From contig NZ_NEVT01000003.1 in assembly GCF_002261345.1 (NCBI RefSeq), positions 806,001-870,000 on the forward strand: a DNA stretch of 64,000 nt. Direction: 5' to 3'. The position numbers and the translations under genes were made by a program. How positions within the stretch are numbered: the stretch's first letter is position 1; every line of letters starts with the position of its first letter. Under the pieces are notes generated by a model. The model saw nothing but the letters and a program-made list of their open reading frames with translations. It made no database searches and was not told the DNA's origin. Source of the DNA: Bordetella genomosp. 2 (GTDB taxonomy: Bacteria > Pseudomonadota > Gammaproteobacteria > Burkholderiales > Burkholderiaceae_B). Shown piece after piece: positions 28,250-36,147 of this stretch.

Positions 28250-29347
28250 ATGTCTCTATTCAAACGGTCTGTCGTCGCCGAGATCACCAGCCACGCGGGC
28301 GTCGTCTTTTCCACCCTGGTGGTGGTCTGGCTCAGCGTGCTGCTGGTGCGCCTGCTGGGCGAAGCCGCGGGCGGCACCATCGGCGCCGACGTGGTGCTGG
28401 GCCTGGCTGCCTTCTCCACCATCACCGCCTTGCCCACCGTGCTGGCGGTGTCGCTTTTCATCGCCGTGCTGACCACCGTGACGCGCAATTACCGCGAGTC
28501 CGAGATGGTCGTGTGGTTCGCCAGCGGGCTGTCGCTGGCGGACTGGCTGCGGCCGGTGCTGCGCGTCGCGGTGCCGGTGGCGGCGATGGTGGCGGTGCTC
28601 ACGCTGGCGGCGTCGCCCTGGGCCTACCGGCAGATTGCCGAATACCGCGAGCGCTTCGAACAACGTTCCGACCTGTCCAAGGTCACGGCCGGCCAGTTCG
28701 CCGAATCGGGCGAGGGCGAGCGCGTGTTTTTCGCCGAAGAACCCACCAACCCGGACGACGAACTGGGCAACGTGTTCGCGCGCGAGACCGGGCCCGAATG
28801 GCTCAGCGTCATGACTGCCAGCAGCGCGCGTATCCAGACCGAAGCCAACGGCGACCGCTTCCTCGTGCTGGGGCGCGGCCACCGATACGACCTCAAGCCC
28901 GGTACGCCCGAGATCCGGCTGGTCGATTTCGCACAGTATGGCGTGCGGCTCGAGAGCAAGTCGGGCGACCCCATCGCCGAGGCGCGCGCGGCCGCCGAGC
29001 GTTCCAGCAAGGCGCGTCCGACCCTGCAGCTCATTGCCGACGATACCGACAGTTCCTGGGCCCAGATCATGTGGCGCATATCGCTGCCGCTGGCGGCGCT
29101 GAACCTGGCCTTGCTGGCCATTCCGCTGGGGGCGGTGAACCCGCGCCTGGGCCGTTCGGGCGACCTGCTCATCGCCGGCCTGGTGGGGCTGCTGTATATG
29201 AATCTGATCAACCTGTCGCGCGCCTGGATCAGCAGCGGCAAGCTGCCGTTCGGCGTCGGCGTGTGGGCCGTGCATGCCGTGGTGGTGGCGCTGGCCGCCT
29301 ACCTGCTGATGCGCCGGCTGCGCGTCAAGGCGCCGCGCACGTCCTAG
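28250..29347 (+). CDS. lptF: LPS export permease LptF
   Basis: Inner-membrane permease of the LptBFG ABC transporter that extracts lipopolysaccharide for the Lpt bridge. 365 residues: three N-terminal helices ([18 protein letters not shown], a second after TIGADVVLG, a third near [10 protein letters not shown]), a periplasmic beta-jellyroll ([15 protein letters not shown]...VRLESKSG) and three C-terminal helices ([20 protein letters not shown] onward). The usual partner lptG does not follow; the next gene is a LysR regulator on the other strand, 40 bases away. Confidence 0.93.
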   Translation: MSLFKRSVVAEITSHAGVVFSTLVVVWLSVLLVRLLGEAAGGTIGADVVLGLAAFSTITALPTVLAVSLFIAVLTTVTRNYRESEMVVWFASGLSLADWLRPVLRVAVPVAAMVAVLTLAASPWAYRQIAEYRERFEQRSDLSKVTAGQFAESGEGERVFFAEEPTNPDDELGNVFARETGPEWLSVMTASSARIQTEANGDRFLVLGRGHRYDLKPGTPEIRLVDFAQYGVRLESKSGDPIAEARAAAERSSKARPTLQLIADDTDSSWAQIMWRISLPLAALNLALLAIPLGAVNPRLGRSGDLLIAGLVGLLYMNLINLSRAWISSGKLPFGVGVWAVHAVVVALAAYLLMRRLRVKAPRTS

Positions 29348-29386
29348 CCCTCGGGTCGCCGGCCGGGCCGCTATGACGCCTCCCGG

Positions 29387-30307
29387 CTACGGCAGATAGC
29401 GCATGGCGCCTTGCCGGCCGGCCAGCAGGTCGGCATTGTGCGTGGCCGAGCGGCGCATGAAATCCCACAGCACCGCCATGCGCTTGAGCTTGTGCAGGTC
29501 CTCGTGGCAGTACATCCAGAAGCTGCGGGTGATGGCGATGTCGTCGCCCAGCACGGGCACCAGGCGCTCGTCCTGGGCCGCGATGAAGCAGGGCAGGATG
29601 GCCAGCGAACGGCCCTGCAGCGCGGCATGGTATTGCGCGATGACACTGGTGCTGCGCAGCACCACGCGGCTCTCCGGCAGCAGGTCCTCCAGATAGCGCA
29701 GCCGCTCGCTGAACAGCAGTTCGTCGACGTAGCCGATGAAGGTGTGGCCGGCCAGGTCGCCGCGCGCCGCGATGGGCGGGTGGCGCGCCAGATAGCCCGG
29801 CGTGCCGTACAGGCGCAGCGTGTAGTCGCACAGCTTGGTGCACACATAGGGCCCGCGCTGCGGGCGTTCGATCGTGATGGCCAGGTCCGCCTCGCGCTTG
29901 GACAGGCTGACGAAACGCGGCACCGGCAGGATGTCGAGCGTAATGTGCGGATAGCGGCGCTGGAAATCCGCCGCCAGCGGCGTCAGCACATAGCTGCCGA
30001 AGCCCTCCGTGGCGCCGATGCGCAGGTGGCCGGACAGGGCCTGGCCGATGCCGGACAGATTTTCCCGGGCGCTTTGCACCGCGCTTTCCATCTGTTCGGC
30101 ATAGACGAACAGGCGCTGCCCGTCCTCGGTGAGCACGAAGCCCGCGCTGCGCGATTTCTCGAACAGCAGGCTGTCCAGTTCGGCTTCCAGGGCGCGGATG
30201 CGCCGCGACACGGTGGTGTGCTCGACGCCCAGCCGCCGCGCCGCCGCGCTGACCCGCTGCGTGCGGGCCACCTCGAGGAAATAGCGCAGGCCGTCCCAGT
30301 CCAGCAT
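29387..30307 (-). CDS. LysR-family transcriptional regulator
   Basis: 306-residue LysR protein: helix-turn-helix in DWDGLRYFLEVARTQRVSAAARRLGVEHTTVSRRIRALE and an effector domain (HLRIGATEGFGSYVLTPLAADF, READLAITIERPQRG). The ATG has AGGAG about 6 bases upstream; two further in-frame ATGs lie upstream without better signals. It is divergent from the branched-chain amino-acid receptor gene and probably controls it together with mmsA. A TGCAC-N7-GTGCA repeat lies in the shared intergenic space. Confidence 0.9.
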   Translation of the reverse strand: MLDWDGLRYFLEVARTQRVSAAARRLGVEHTTVSRRIRALEAELDSLLFEKSRSAGFVLTEDGQRLFVYAEQMESAVQSARENLSGIGQALSGHLRIGATEGFGSYVLTPLAADFQRRYPHITLDILPVPRFVSLSKREADLAITIERPQRGPYVCTKLCDYTLRLYGTPGYLARHPPIAARGDLAGHTFIGYVDELLFSERLRYLEDLLPESRVVLRSTSVIAQYHAALQGRSLAILPCFIAAQDERLVPVLGDDIAITRSFWMYCHEDLHKLKRMAVLWDFMRRSATHNADLLAGRQGAMRYLP

Positions 30308-30328
30308 GTGGCGCTCCTTGTTCATTCG

Positions 30329-30345
30329 TGCACAATGAATGTGCA
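30329..30345. promoter_or_regulatory. Inverted repeat in LysR/receptor intergenic region
   Basis: TGCAC (30329-30333) and GTGCA (30341-30345) form a dyad with a 7-base AT-rich centre, 22 bases upstream of the LysR start and about 105 before the receptor gene. Position and symmetry fit a LysR recognition site. The element is short and could arise by chance. Confidence 0.4.
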
Positions 30346-30449
30346 ATTTGTGCTGTTGCTGGCTGATTTTTACACATCTACACTAGGCCGGCAGGCCCGC
30401 ATCCGTCGGTGCCGCCGCCAACAACAGCAAGAATCACCGGAGACAAGCC

Positions 30450-31667
30450 ATGACACTGCACGCTCGCGGGTTCGCCGCAGGCCTCTGCCTGGGCGCCATG
30501 CTGACGGCCCAGGCGCTCGCCGCCGACCGTCCCCCCGTCAAGATCGGCATCCTGACCGATATGTCGGGGACCTACGCGGCCATGGGAGGCGCCGGCTCGG
30601 TGGCCGCCGCCCAGCTGGCCATCGACGACTGCCTGGCGGCCGAATGCAAGGGCATGCAGATCGAACTGGTGTCGGCCGACAACCAGAACAAGGCCGACGT
30701 CGGCGCCGCCCGCGCGCGCGAATGGTTCGATCGCGACGGCGTGACCGCCATCGCCGACCTGACCAATTCGGCCGTGGCGCTGGCCGTGCAGGGCATCGCG
30801 CGCGAGAAGAACAAGGTCGTGATGTTTTCCGGTCCGGCCACCACCGCGCTGACCAACAAGGAATGCTCGCCGGTCGGGTTCCACTGGATGTTCGACACCT
30901 ATTCGCAATCGGCCGGCGGCGCCAAGGCGACCGTGCGGGCCGGCGGCAAGTCGTGGTACTTCATCACGGTCGACTATGCGTTCGGCCATTCCCTGGAAGC
31001 CGACACCGCCAAGGCCGTCAAGGCCCTGGGCGGCACGGTGGCCGGCAGCGTGCGCCATCCGCTGAACGCGCCCGACTTCGCCTCGTACCTGCTGCAGGCG
31101 CAGAGTTCCGGCGCGCAGGTCGTGGCGCTGGCCAACGGCGGGCAGGACACGGTCAACGCGGTCAAGCAGGCGCGCGAGTTCGGCATCGTCGAGGGCGGCC
31201 AGCGCCTGGTCTCGCTGCTGATCTTCCTGTCGGACCTGCGCGCCCTCGGCCTGGAAAACGCCCAGGGCCTGTCGTATGTGGACGGCTTCTACTGGGACTA
31301 CGACGATCAGACGCGCGCCTGGTCGAGCCGCTTCGAGAAAGCGTTCCGCGGCCTGAAGCCCACCATGACGCAGGCCGCCGTCTATTCCAGCGTGCTGCAT
31401 TACCTGCGCGCGGTGGCCGCCGCCGGCAGCACCGATGGCCGCGTGGTGGCAGACAAGATGCGCGAACTGCCCATCAAGGACCCGATCATGCGCAACGCCA
31501 GCATCCGGCCCGATGGCCGGGTCATTCATGACATGTATCTGTACGAGGTCAAGAAGCCGGGCGACTCCAAGGGCGGCTGGGATTATTCCAAGCTGGTCGC
31601 CACCATCCCGGCCGACGAGGCCTTCCAGCCGCTGGCGGACTCGACCTGCCCGCTGCTGAAGCAGTAA
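30450..31667 (+). CDS. Branched-chain amino-acid-type ABC substrate-binding protein
   Basis: 405-residue periplasmic receptor of the LivJ-like type I fold. Signal peptide runs to ...AQALAADRPP; the mature start PVKIGILTDMSGTYAAMGGAGSVAAAQLA is characteristic. Later parts include FSGPATTALTNKECSPVGFHWMFD, WYFITVDYAFGHSLEAD and MRELPIKDPIMRNASIRPDGRVIHDMYL. No permease or ATPase genes are adjacent, so it must use a transporter encoded elsewhere. Next to mmsA it may feed valine or a related carboxylate into catabolism. A GC hairpin without a T-run follows the stop. Confidence 0.9.
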   Translation: MTLHARGFAAGLCLGAMLTAQALAADRPPVKIGILTDMSGTYAAMGGAGSVAAAQLAIDDCLAAECKGMQIELVSADNQNKADVGAARAREWFDRDGVTAIADLTNSAVALAVQGIAREKNKVVMFSGPATTALTNKECSPVGFHWMFDTYSQSAGGAKATVRAGGKSWYFITVDYAFGHSLEADTAKAVKALGGTVAGSVRHPLNAPDFASYLLQAQSSGAQVVALANGGQDTVNAVKQAREFGIVEGGQRLVSLLIFLSDLRALGLENAQGLSYVDGFYWDYDDQTRAWSSRFEKAFRGLKPTMTQAAVYSSVLHYLRAVAAAGSTDGRVVADKMRELPIKDPIMRNASIRPDGRVIHDMYLYEVKKPGDSKGGWDYSKLVATIPADEAFQPLADSTCPLLKQ

Positions 31668-31679
31668 AACGGACGTACC

Positions 31680-31699
31680 GGGCGGCCCGCGGGCCGCCC
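31680..31699 (+). other. GC hairpin after the receptor gene
   Basis: GGGCGGCCC and GGGCCGCCC are separated by 2 bases between the receptor stop and mmsA. No T-tract, so it is more likely an mRNA 3'-end stabiliser or attenuator than a terminator. Confidence 0.45.
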
Positions 31700-31739
31700 T
31701 GGCGGCCGGCGGTATCCCGTTATTCATGAGGAGCATCCA

Positions 31740-33233
31740 ATGAGCGAAGTCCCCAGCGTGCCGCTATTGATCGGCGGCAAGCTCGTGCAATCCAAGACCA
31801 CCGAATGGCGCGACGTGGTCGATCCGGCCACCCAGAAAGTGGTCGCCCGCGTTCCCTTTGCCACGCGCGAGGAGCTGGACCTGGCGGTCGCCAACGCCAA
31901 AGAGGCCTTCCAGACCTGGCGCAACACCGGGCAGGGCGCGCGCATGCGCGTCATGCTGAAGCTGCAGCAACTGCTGCGCGAGAACACCGGCAAGCTGGCC
32001 GAGATGATCACCCGCGAACATGGCAAGACCCTGCCCGACGCGGAAGGTGAAGTCGGCCGCGGCCTGGAAGTGGTCGAGCATGCCTGCTCGATCGCCAACC
32101 TGCAGTTGGGCGAATATGCGGAAAACGCCGCCGGCGGCATCGACGTCTACACGCTGATCCAGCCGCTGGGCGTCTGCGCGGGCATCACGGCGTTCAATTT
32201 CCCGGTGATGCTGCCGTGCTTCATGTTCCCGATCGCGGTGGCCTGCGGCAACACGTTCGTGCTCAAGCCGTCCGAACAGGACCCGAGCTCGTCGCTGTTC
32301 CTGGCGCAGCTCGCGCTCGAGGCCGGCCTGCCGCCCGGCGTGCTGAACGTGGTGCATGGCGGCCCCGAGATCGCCAACGGCCTGTGCGAGCATCCCGACA
32401 TCAAGGCGGTGTCGTTCATCGGCTCGACCCGCGTCGGCTCCGAGATCTACCATCGCGCCTCGAACGCGGGCAAGCGCTGCCAGGCCATGATGGGCGCCAA
32501 GAACCATTGCGTGATCCTGCCCGACGCCGACCCCGAAGTGGCGCTGAACCAGTTGGTGGGCGCGGCCTTCGGCGCCGCCGGCCAGCGCTGCATGGCCGCC
32601 TCGGTGGCCGTGCTGGTCGGCGAGGCGCGCAACTGGCTGCCCGATTTCGTCGAGCGCGCCAAGCGCCTGAAAGTCAATGCCGGGACCGACCGCGAAGCCG
32701 ACCTCGGCCCGCTGGTGTCGCCCAATGCCAAGAAGCGCGTCGAAAGCCTGATCCAGCAAGGGGTGGATGAAGGCGCCAAGCTGCTGCTGGACGGCCGCAA
32801 CTTGAAAGTGGCGGGTTTCGAGCAGGGCAACTTCGTGGGCCCGACGGTGTTCGACGGCGTCACCGAGAACATGACCATCTACACCGAAGAGATCTTCGGC
32901 CCGGTGCTGTGCGTGGTGGGCGTCGATACGCTGGAAGAGGCGGTGGCCTTCATCAACCGCAACCCGAACGGCAACGGGGTGGCCCTGTTCACGCAGGACG
33001 GCGGCGCGGCGCGCTACTTCCAGAACAACATCGACGTCGGACAGGTGGGCATCAACATTCCCATCCCGGTGCCCGTGGCCTGGTTCAGCTTCACCGGCTC
33101 GCGCGGCTCGAAGCTGGGCGACCTGGGCCCGAACGGCAAGCAGGCGGTGCAGTTCTGGACCCAGACCAAGACCGTGACCGCGCGCTGGTCGGCGCACGGG
33201 CGCACGGTCAACACCACCATCTCGATGCGCTGA
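31740..33233 (+). CDS. mmsA: Methylmalonate-semialdehyde dehydrogenase (CoA-acylating)
   Basis: Oxidises methylmalonate or malonate semialdehyde with CoA to propionyl-CoA or acetyl-CoA in valine, thymine and beta-alanine breakdown. 497 residues of the aldehyde dehydrogenase family. The MmsA-specific active site is GAAGQRCMAASVAV (Cys nucleophile), with GITAFNFPVMLPCFM for cofactor entry, SFIGSTRVGSEIY, and no general-base glutamate, as expected for CoA-dependent members. ATGAGGAGC gives the ribosome-binding site. It is downstream of the receptor gene and convergent with the lrp-type gene. Confidence 0.95.
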   Translation: MSEVPSVPLLIGGKLVQSKTTEWRDVVDPATQKVVARVPFATREELDLAVANAKEAFQTWRNTGQGARMRVMLKLQQLLRENTGKLAEMITREHGKTLPDAEGEVGRGLEVVEHACSIANLQLGEYAENAAGGIDVYTLIQPLGVCAGITAFNFPVMLPCFMFPIAVACGNTFVLKPSEQDPSSSLFLAQLALEAGLPPGVLNVVHGGPEIANGLCEHPDIKAVSFIGSTRVGSEIYHRASNAGKRCQAMMGAKNHCVILPDADPEVALNQLVGAAFGAAGQRCMAASVAVLVGEARNWLPDFVERAKRLKVNAGTDREADLGPLVSPNAKKRVESLIQQGVDEGAKLLLDGRNLKVAGFEQGNFVGPTVFDGVTENMTIYTEEIFGPVLCVVGVDTLEEAVAFINRNPNGNGVALFTQDGGAARYFQNNIDVGQVGINIPIPVPVAWFSFTGSRGSKLGDLGPNGKQAVQFWTQTKTVTARWSAHGRTVNTTISMR

Positions 33234-33238
33234 TCTCG

Positions 33239-33269
33239 CGGCGGCGCGGCGTTCATTGCCGCGCCGCCG
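33239..33269. terminator. Large hairpin between convergent mmsA and lrp-type gene
   Basis: A perfect 12-base inverted repeat (CGGCGGCGCGGC / GCCGCGCCGCCG, 7-base loop) fills the space between two convergent stops, starting 6 bases after mmsA. Placement suggests a bidirectional transcription stop, although neither side has a T-tract. The last bases overlap the end of the minus-strand gene boundary region. Confidence 0.5.
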
Positions 33270-33272
33270 TGC

Positions 33273-33767
33273 TCAGTCGCGGCCGGCCGTCGACGGCTGC
33301 GGCAGGTGGTCCAGCGGCAGGGCCGTCTGGCCCTTGATCGTGGCGATCGCAAAATTGCTGCGGATGTCGCTGACGCCGGGGAGCTTGAGCAGCGCTTCCA
33401 TCAGCAATGATTCGTAGGCGGCCAGGTCCGGCACGACCACCTGCAGCAGGAAGTCGGATTCGCCGGACACCAGGTGACATGACACCACCGCCGGCAGCAG
33501 CGCCACCGCTTCCCGGAAAGCCGCCGCCTCTTCGGCATGGTGGCGGTCCACCTTGACGCCGACGAAGACCGTCAGCCCCAGGCCGATGCCGGTGCGGTCC
33601 AGCGCCGCGTGATATCCGCCGATGATGCCGGCTTCCTCCAGCAGGCGCACACGCCGCAGGCAGGGAGAAGGCGACAGGCCGACCTCTTCGGCCAGCTGCA
33701 CATTGGTCAGGCGCGCATCGCGCTGCAGCGCCGCCAGGATGCTTCGATCGAGGTTGTCGAGCTTCAT
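33273..33767 (-). CDS. Lrp/AsnC-family transcriptional regulator
   Basis: 164-residue feast/famine regulator: N-terminal helix-turn-helix (LDNLDRSILAALQRDARLTNVQLAEEVGLSPSPCLRRV) and C-terminal RAM ligand-binding domain (CHLVSGESDFLLQVVVPDLAAYESLL, VSDIRSNFAIATIKG). The ATG was chosen at MKLDNLD, the family start; upstream in-frame sequence has no match. Divergent from a LysE-type exporter gene, the classic pairing in which the regulator senses an amino acid and induces its export. Confidence 0.93.
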   Translation of the reverse strand: MKLDNLDRSILAALQRDARLTNVQLAEEVGLSPSPCLRRVRLLEEAGIIGGYHAALDRTGIGLGLTVFVGVKVDRHHAEEAAAFREAVALLPAVVSCHLVSGESDFLLQVVVPDLAAYESLLMEALLKLPGVSDIRSNFAIATIKGQTALPLDHLPQPSTAGRD

Positions 33768-33796
33768 TGGCACAAAATGAAGGTTTAATGGTTTCC

Positions 33797-33815
33797 AGTG
33801 GCGTAATGTGCCACT
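33797..33815. promoter_or_regulatory. Dyad in the lrp/lysE divergent region
   Basis: AGTGGC (33797-33802) and GCCACT (33810-33815) form a symmetric 19-base element between the two divergent genes. TGGCAC at 33768-33773 repeats half of it as the reverse complement of GTGCCA. Lrp-type proteins bind such degenerate dyads of about 15 bases. Candidate only. Confidence 0.4.
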
Positions 33816-33904
33816 TCTGGCCGGAAAAATACACAACTACGCAATACGGCCCGGCTGCGCAGCCGATATGCTTTTGTCGATGAGTTGCTTCGACAAAGGT
33901 TCGC

Positions 33905-34540
33905 ATGCCTGACATCGCAATGTTCGTGGGCGCCCTGGTGGCGGTCTATCTGGTGTCAGGGCCCGACATGGTGCTGGTGCTGCAGACGTCCAGCACGCAA
34001 GGACGCGCCGCGGCCATGGCGGCGGCCGCCGGCCTGGCCCTGGCGCGCGCCTCCCACGTGGCCCTGGCGGCGCTCGGGCTGGCGGCATTGCTGAAAACCG
34101 CGCCCTGGGTGTTCGAGGCCGTCAGGGCGGCCGGCGCGGCCTACCTGGTGTGGCTCGGCATCAAGATCGGGCGGACCGCGTCGCTGGTGCCCGACGCCTT
34201 TCCAGCCGGCCGCACGGACCGCCGCCGGGTATACGCGCGGGCCGCCTGGCGGGGCCTGCTGACCAGCGGCTCCAATCCCAAGGCGCTGTTGTTCTGCTCG
34301 GTGCTGCTGCCGCAATTCGTCCATCCCGAGCGCGGCTCCGTGGCCAGCCAGTTCCTGTGGCTGGGCGTGATCGTGGTGGTCCTGGGCCTGCTGTTCGACG
34401 CCATGCTCGCCGTGGCCGGCATGGGGCTGGGGCGCTGGCTGCGCAGTCATCCCATCGCCCAGCATATCCAGCGCTGGACCTTCGCCGCGCTGCTGATCGG
34501 CTTCGGCGCCCGCCTGGCATTATCGGGCCGGCCTCAATGA
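33905..34540 (+). CDS. LysE/RhtB-family amino-acid exporter
   Basis: 211-residue inner-membrane exporter with about six helices. Family signs: VSGPDMVLVLQTSSTQGRAAAMAAAAGLALA near the N-terminus, AGAAYLVWLGIKI, and WRGLLTSGSNPKALLFCSVLLPQFV. The RhtB/LeuE group exports neutral or basic amino acids; the exact substrate is unknown. The divergent Lrp-type gene is its likely regulator. Just downstream lies an AT-rich stretch that holds the cysB promoter. Confidence 0.92.
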   Translation: MPDIAMFVGALVAVYLVSGPDMVLVLQTSSTQGRAAAMAAAAGLALARASHVALAALGLAALLKTAPWVFEAVRAAGAAYLVWLGIKIGRTASLVPDAFPAGRTDRRRVYARAAWRGLLTSGSNPKALLFCSVLLPQFVHPERGSVASQFLWLGVIVVVLGLLFDAMLAVAGMGLGRWLRSHPIAQHIQRWTFAALLIGFGARLALSGRPQ

Positions 34541-34647
34541 AACAATATGCCCTGCGCCCGCTTGATTTGCCGCAAGCGCGAAGGGGAATGCCGGGCAATT
34601 CTCTAAGTTTATAACCAATAATAATATAGAAGTGGTTCTTTATTACT

Positions 34648-34653
34648 TATAAT
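34648..34653 (+). promoter_or_regulatory. Candidate -10 box for cysB
   Basis: A perfect TATAAT ends 23 bases before the cysB ATG, inside an unusually AT-rich block (34605-34655) that contrasts with the GC-rich surroundings. No good -35 is visible at 16-18 bases. The block also contains ACCA and TGGT half-sites spaced 17 bases apart, which might serve autoregulation. Confidence 0.5.
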
Positions 34654-34676
34654 TGGCCCGTCTATCAGGGGCCACC

Positions 34677-35621
34677 ATGAACCTGCAGCAATTCCGTTTT
34701 GTGCGCGAAACCATCCGCCGCGACTTCAACCTGACCGAAGCCGCGCGCATGCTCTATACCTCCCAACCCGGCGTGTCCAAGGCCATCATCGAGTTCGAGG
34801 ATGAACTGGGGATCAAGATCTTCGAGCGGCATGGCAAGCGCATCAAGGGGCTGACCAAGCCCGGCCTGGCTGTCTCGCAGGTCATCGACCGCATCATGCG
34901 CGAAGTCGACAACCTGAAGAAAGTCAGCGATGAATTCGCGCGCCGCGACGAAGGCGGCCTGATCATCGCCTGCACCCATACCCAGGCGCGCTACCTGCTG
35001 CCGCGCGTCATTCCCGGTTTCCGCCAGCAGTTCCCCAAGGTGCACCTGTCGCTGGCCGAGGGCAGCCCCGCCCAGCTGGCCGAAATGGTGCTTCATGAAC
35101 AGGCCGACCTGGCGCTGGCCACCGAATCGCTGGCGTTGACGCCCGGCCTGGCCACCTTGCCCGTCTACACCTGGGAGCACACCGTGGTCGTGCGGCCCGA
35201 CCATCCGCTGGCCGAGCTGACCTCCAGCGCCGCCAAGAACCTGAAGCTGGCGCAACTGGCGGAATACCCCATCGTGACCTATGACCGCGCGTTCACCGGC
35301 CGCAGCACCATCGACGAAGTCTTCGCCAGCCAGGGCATCCATCCCGACATCGTGCTGGAAGCGATCGATGCCGACGTGATCAAGACCTACGTGGATGTGG
35401 GCCTGGGCATCGGCATCATCGCCGGCGTGGCCTACGATCCGCGCCGCGACGGCAACCTGGTGGGCCTGCCGGTGGGGCACCTGTTCGGCACGCACACCAC
35501 CCGGGTCGGCGTGAAGGCGGGCGTGTTCCTGCGCGACTATGTCTATACGTTCCTGGAGATGATGTCCCCCTCGCTGACCCGCCAGGTTGTGACCGAGGCG
35601 GTCCAGGGCGCCAAGGCCTGA
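34677..35621 (+). CDS. cysB: CysB-type LysR regulator of sulfur assimilation
   Basis: 314-residue LysR protein closely following the CysB/Cbl pattern: MNLQQFRFVRETIRRDFNLTEAARMLYTSQPGVSKAIIEFEDELG for the DNA-binding part, FERHGKRIKGLTKPG, then an effector domain (CTHTQARYLLPRVIPGF, YPIVTYDRAFTGRSTIDEVF) with the threonine/glutamine sulfate-binding loop THTQ. CysB activates cysteine-synthesis genes when N-acetylserine accumulates. Genes of that pathway are not adjacent. The gene is monocistronic: own promoter region and a strong terminator behind it. Confidence 0.94.
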   Translation: MNLQQFRFVRETIRRDFNLTEAARMLYTSQPGVSKAIIEFEDELGIKIFERHGKRIKGLTKPGLAVSQVIDRIMREVDNLKKVSDEFARRDEGGLIIACTHTQARYLLPRVIPGFRQQFPKVHLSLAEGSPAQLAEMVLHEQADLALATESLALTPGLATLPVYTWEHTVVVRPDHPLAELTSSAAKNLKLAQLAEYPIVTYDRAFTGRSTIDEVFASQGIHPDIVLEAIDADVIKTYVDVGLGIGIIAGVAYDPRRDGNLVGLPVGHLFGTHTTRVGVKAGVFLRDYVYTFLEMMSPSLTRQVVTEAVQGAKA

Positions 35622-35641
35622 CCGCGGCGCGCGGCGCACCG

Positions 35642-35669
35642 AGCCCGGCCCAGGCGGCCGGGCTTTTTT
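35642..35669 (+). terminator. Rho-independent terminator of cysB
   Basis: AGCCCGGCC / GGCCGGGCT with a 5-base loop, followed by six T residues, begins 20 bases after the cysB stop. Confidence 0.9.
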
Positions 35670-35746
35670 GTTTGCGCGCCCCGGGCTTCGCTATGTCGGG
35701 CTGATGGCCGATAAAAATAATTAAATAAGAACCGATCTCATTTGTG

Positions 35747-35774
35747 TTGACTAAAAAATGGGAATCATTATCAT
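35747..35774 (+). promoter_or_regulatory. Promoter with overlapping Fur box
   Basis: TTGACT (35747-35752) and TATCAT (35769-35774), spaced 16 bases, form a sigma-70-like promoter. The 19 bases at 35754-35772 (AAAAATGGGAATCATTATC) match the classical Fur consensus GATAATGATAATCATTATC at 15 of 19 positions. They cover the spacer and most of the -10. Repression by Fe2+-Fur would directly block polymerase, so the DUF2325 gene behind it should be induced in iron starvation. The count is by eye; binding is inferred. Confidence 0.8.
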
Positions 35775-35808
35775 TAACTCCACGTCTCAACGATCTGGAG
35801 TACATATC

Positions 35809-36120
35809 ATGGCAGCAGCGCTTAGCGCGGTGGTGGTGGGCGCCGACAGGCTGGGGAATATTCCGGACCTGCTGAAGGGGCACAATATTTCGATCACGCA
35901 CCACATCAGTGGGCGCGATCCGTCGCACCAGAAGAAGACGCTGCAGTTGCCTTCCGGCACGCAGCTTGTCATCTTGCTGACCGATTTCCTCGGTCACAAC
36001 GTCATGAAGACCTTCCGCAACGCGGCGCAGCGCGGCGGCATCAGGGTGGTGGCGTGTCGGCGTTCGGTCTGCAGCATGCAGCAGGCGCTGCAGCAATGCG
36101 GCCTGTGCGCCGGGCACTGA
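35809..36120 (+). CDS. DUF2325 protein with a C-terminal four-cysteine cluster
   Basis: 103-residue protein of the DUF2325 type, with a Rossmann-like alternation of strands and helices (LSAVVVGADRLGNIPDLL, LVILLTDFLGHNVMKTFRNAAQRGGIRVVAC). It ends with Cys83, 88, 97 and 100 (CX4CX8CX2C) after paired His31-His32, a plausible metal or Fe-S site. The ATG was chosen for its GGAG 8 bases upstream; an upstream in-frame ATG at 35758 would lie inside the Fur box. Not followed by other iron genes. Function unknown; iron-starvation control is the only clue. Confidence 0.85.
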   Translation: MAAALSAVVVGADRLGNIPDLLKGHNISITHHISGRDPSHQKKTLQLPSGTQLVILLTDFLGHNVMKTFRNAAQRGGIRVVACRRSVCSMQQALQQCGLCAGH

Positions 36121-36147
36121 GGCCGCGGTGAACAGGCGGCCCGGCCG

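Noticed and set aside
35758-35808. Upstream ATG for the DUF2325 gene (MGIIIINSTSQRSGVHI...)
   Set aside because: It would begin inside the Fur box and promoter and has no ribosome-binding site; the ATG at 35809 has GGAG at 8 bases.
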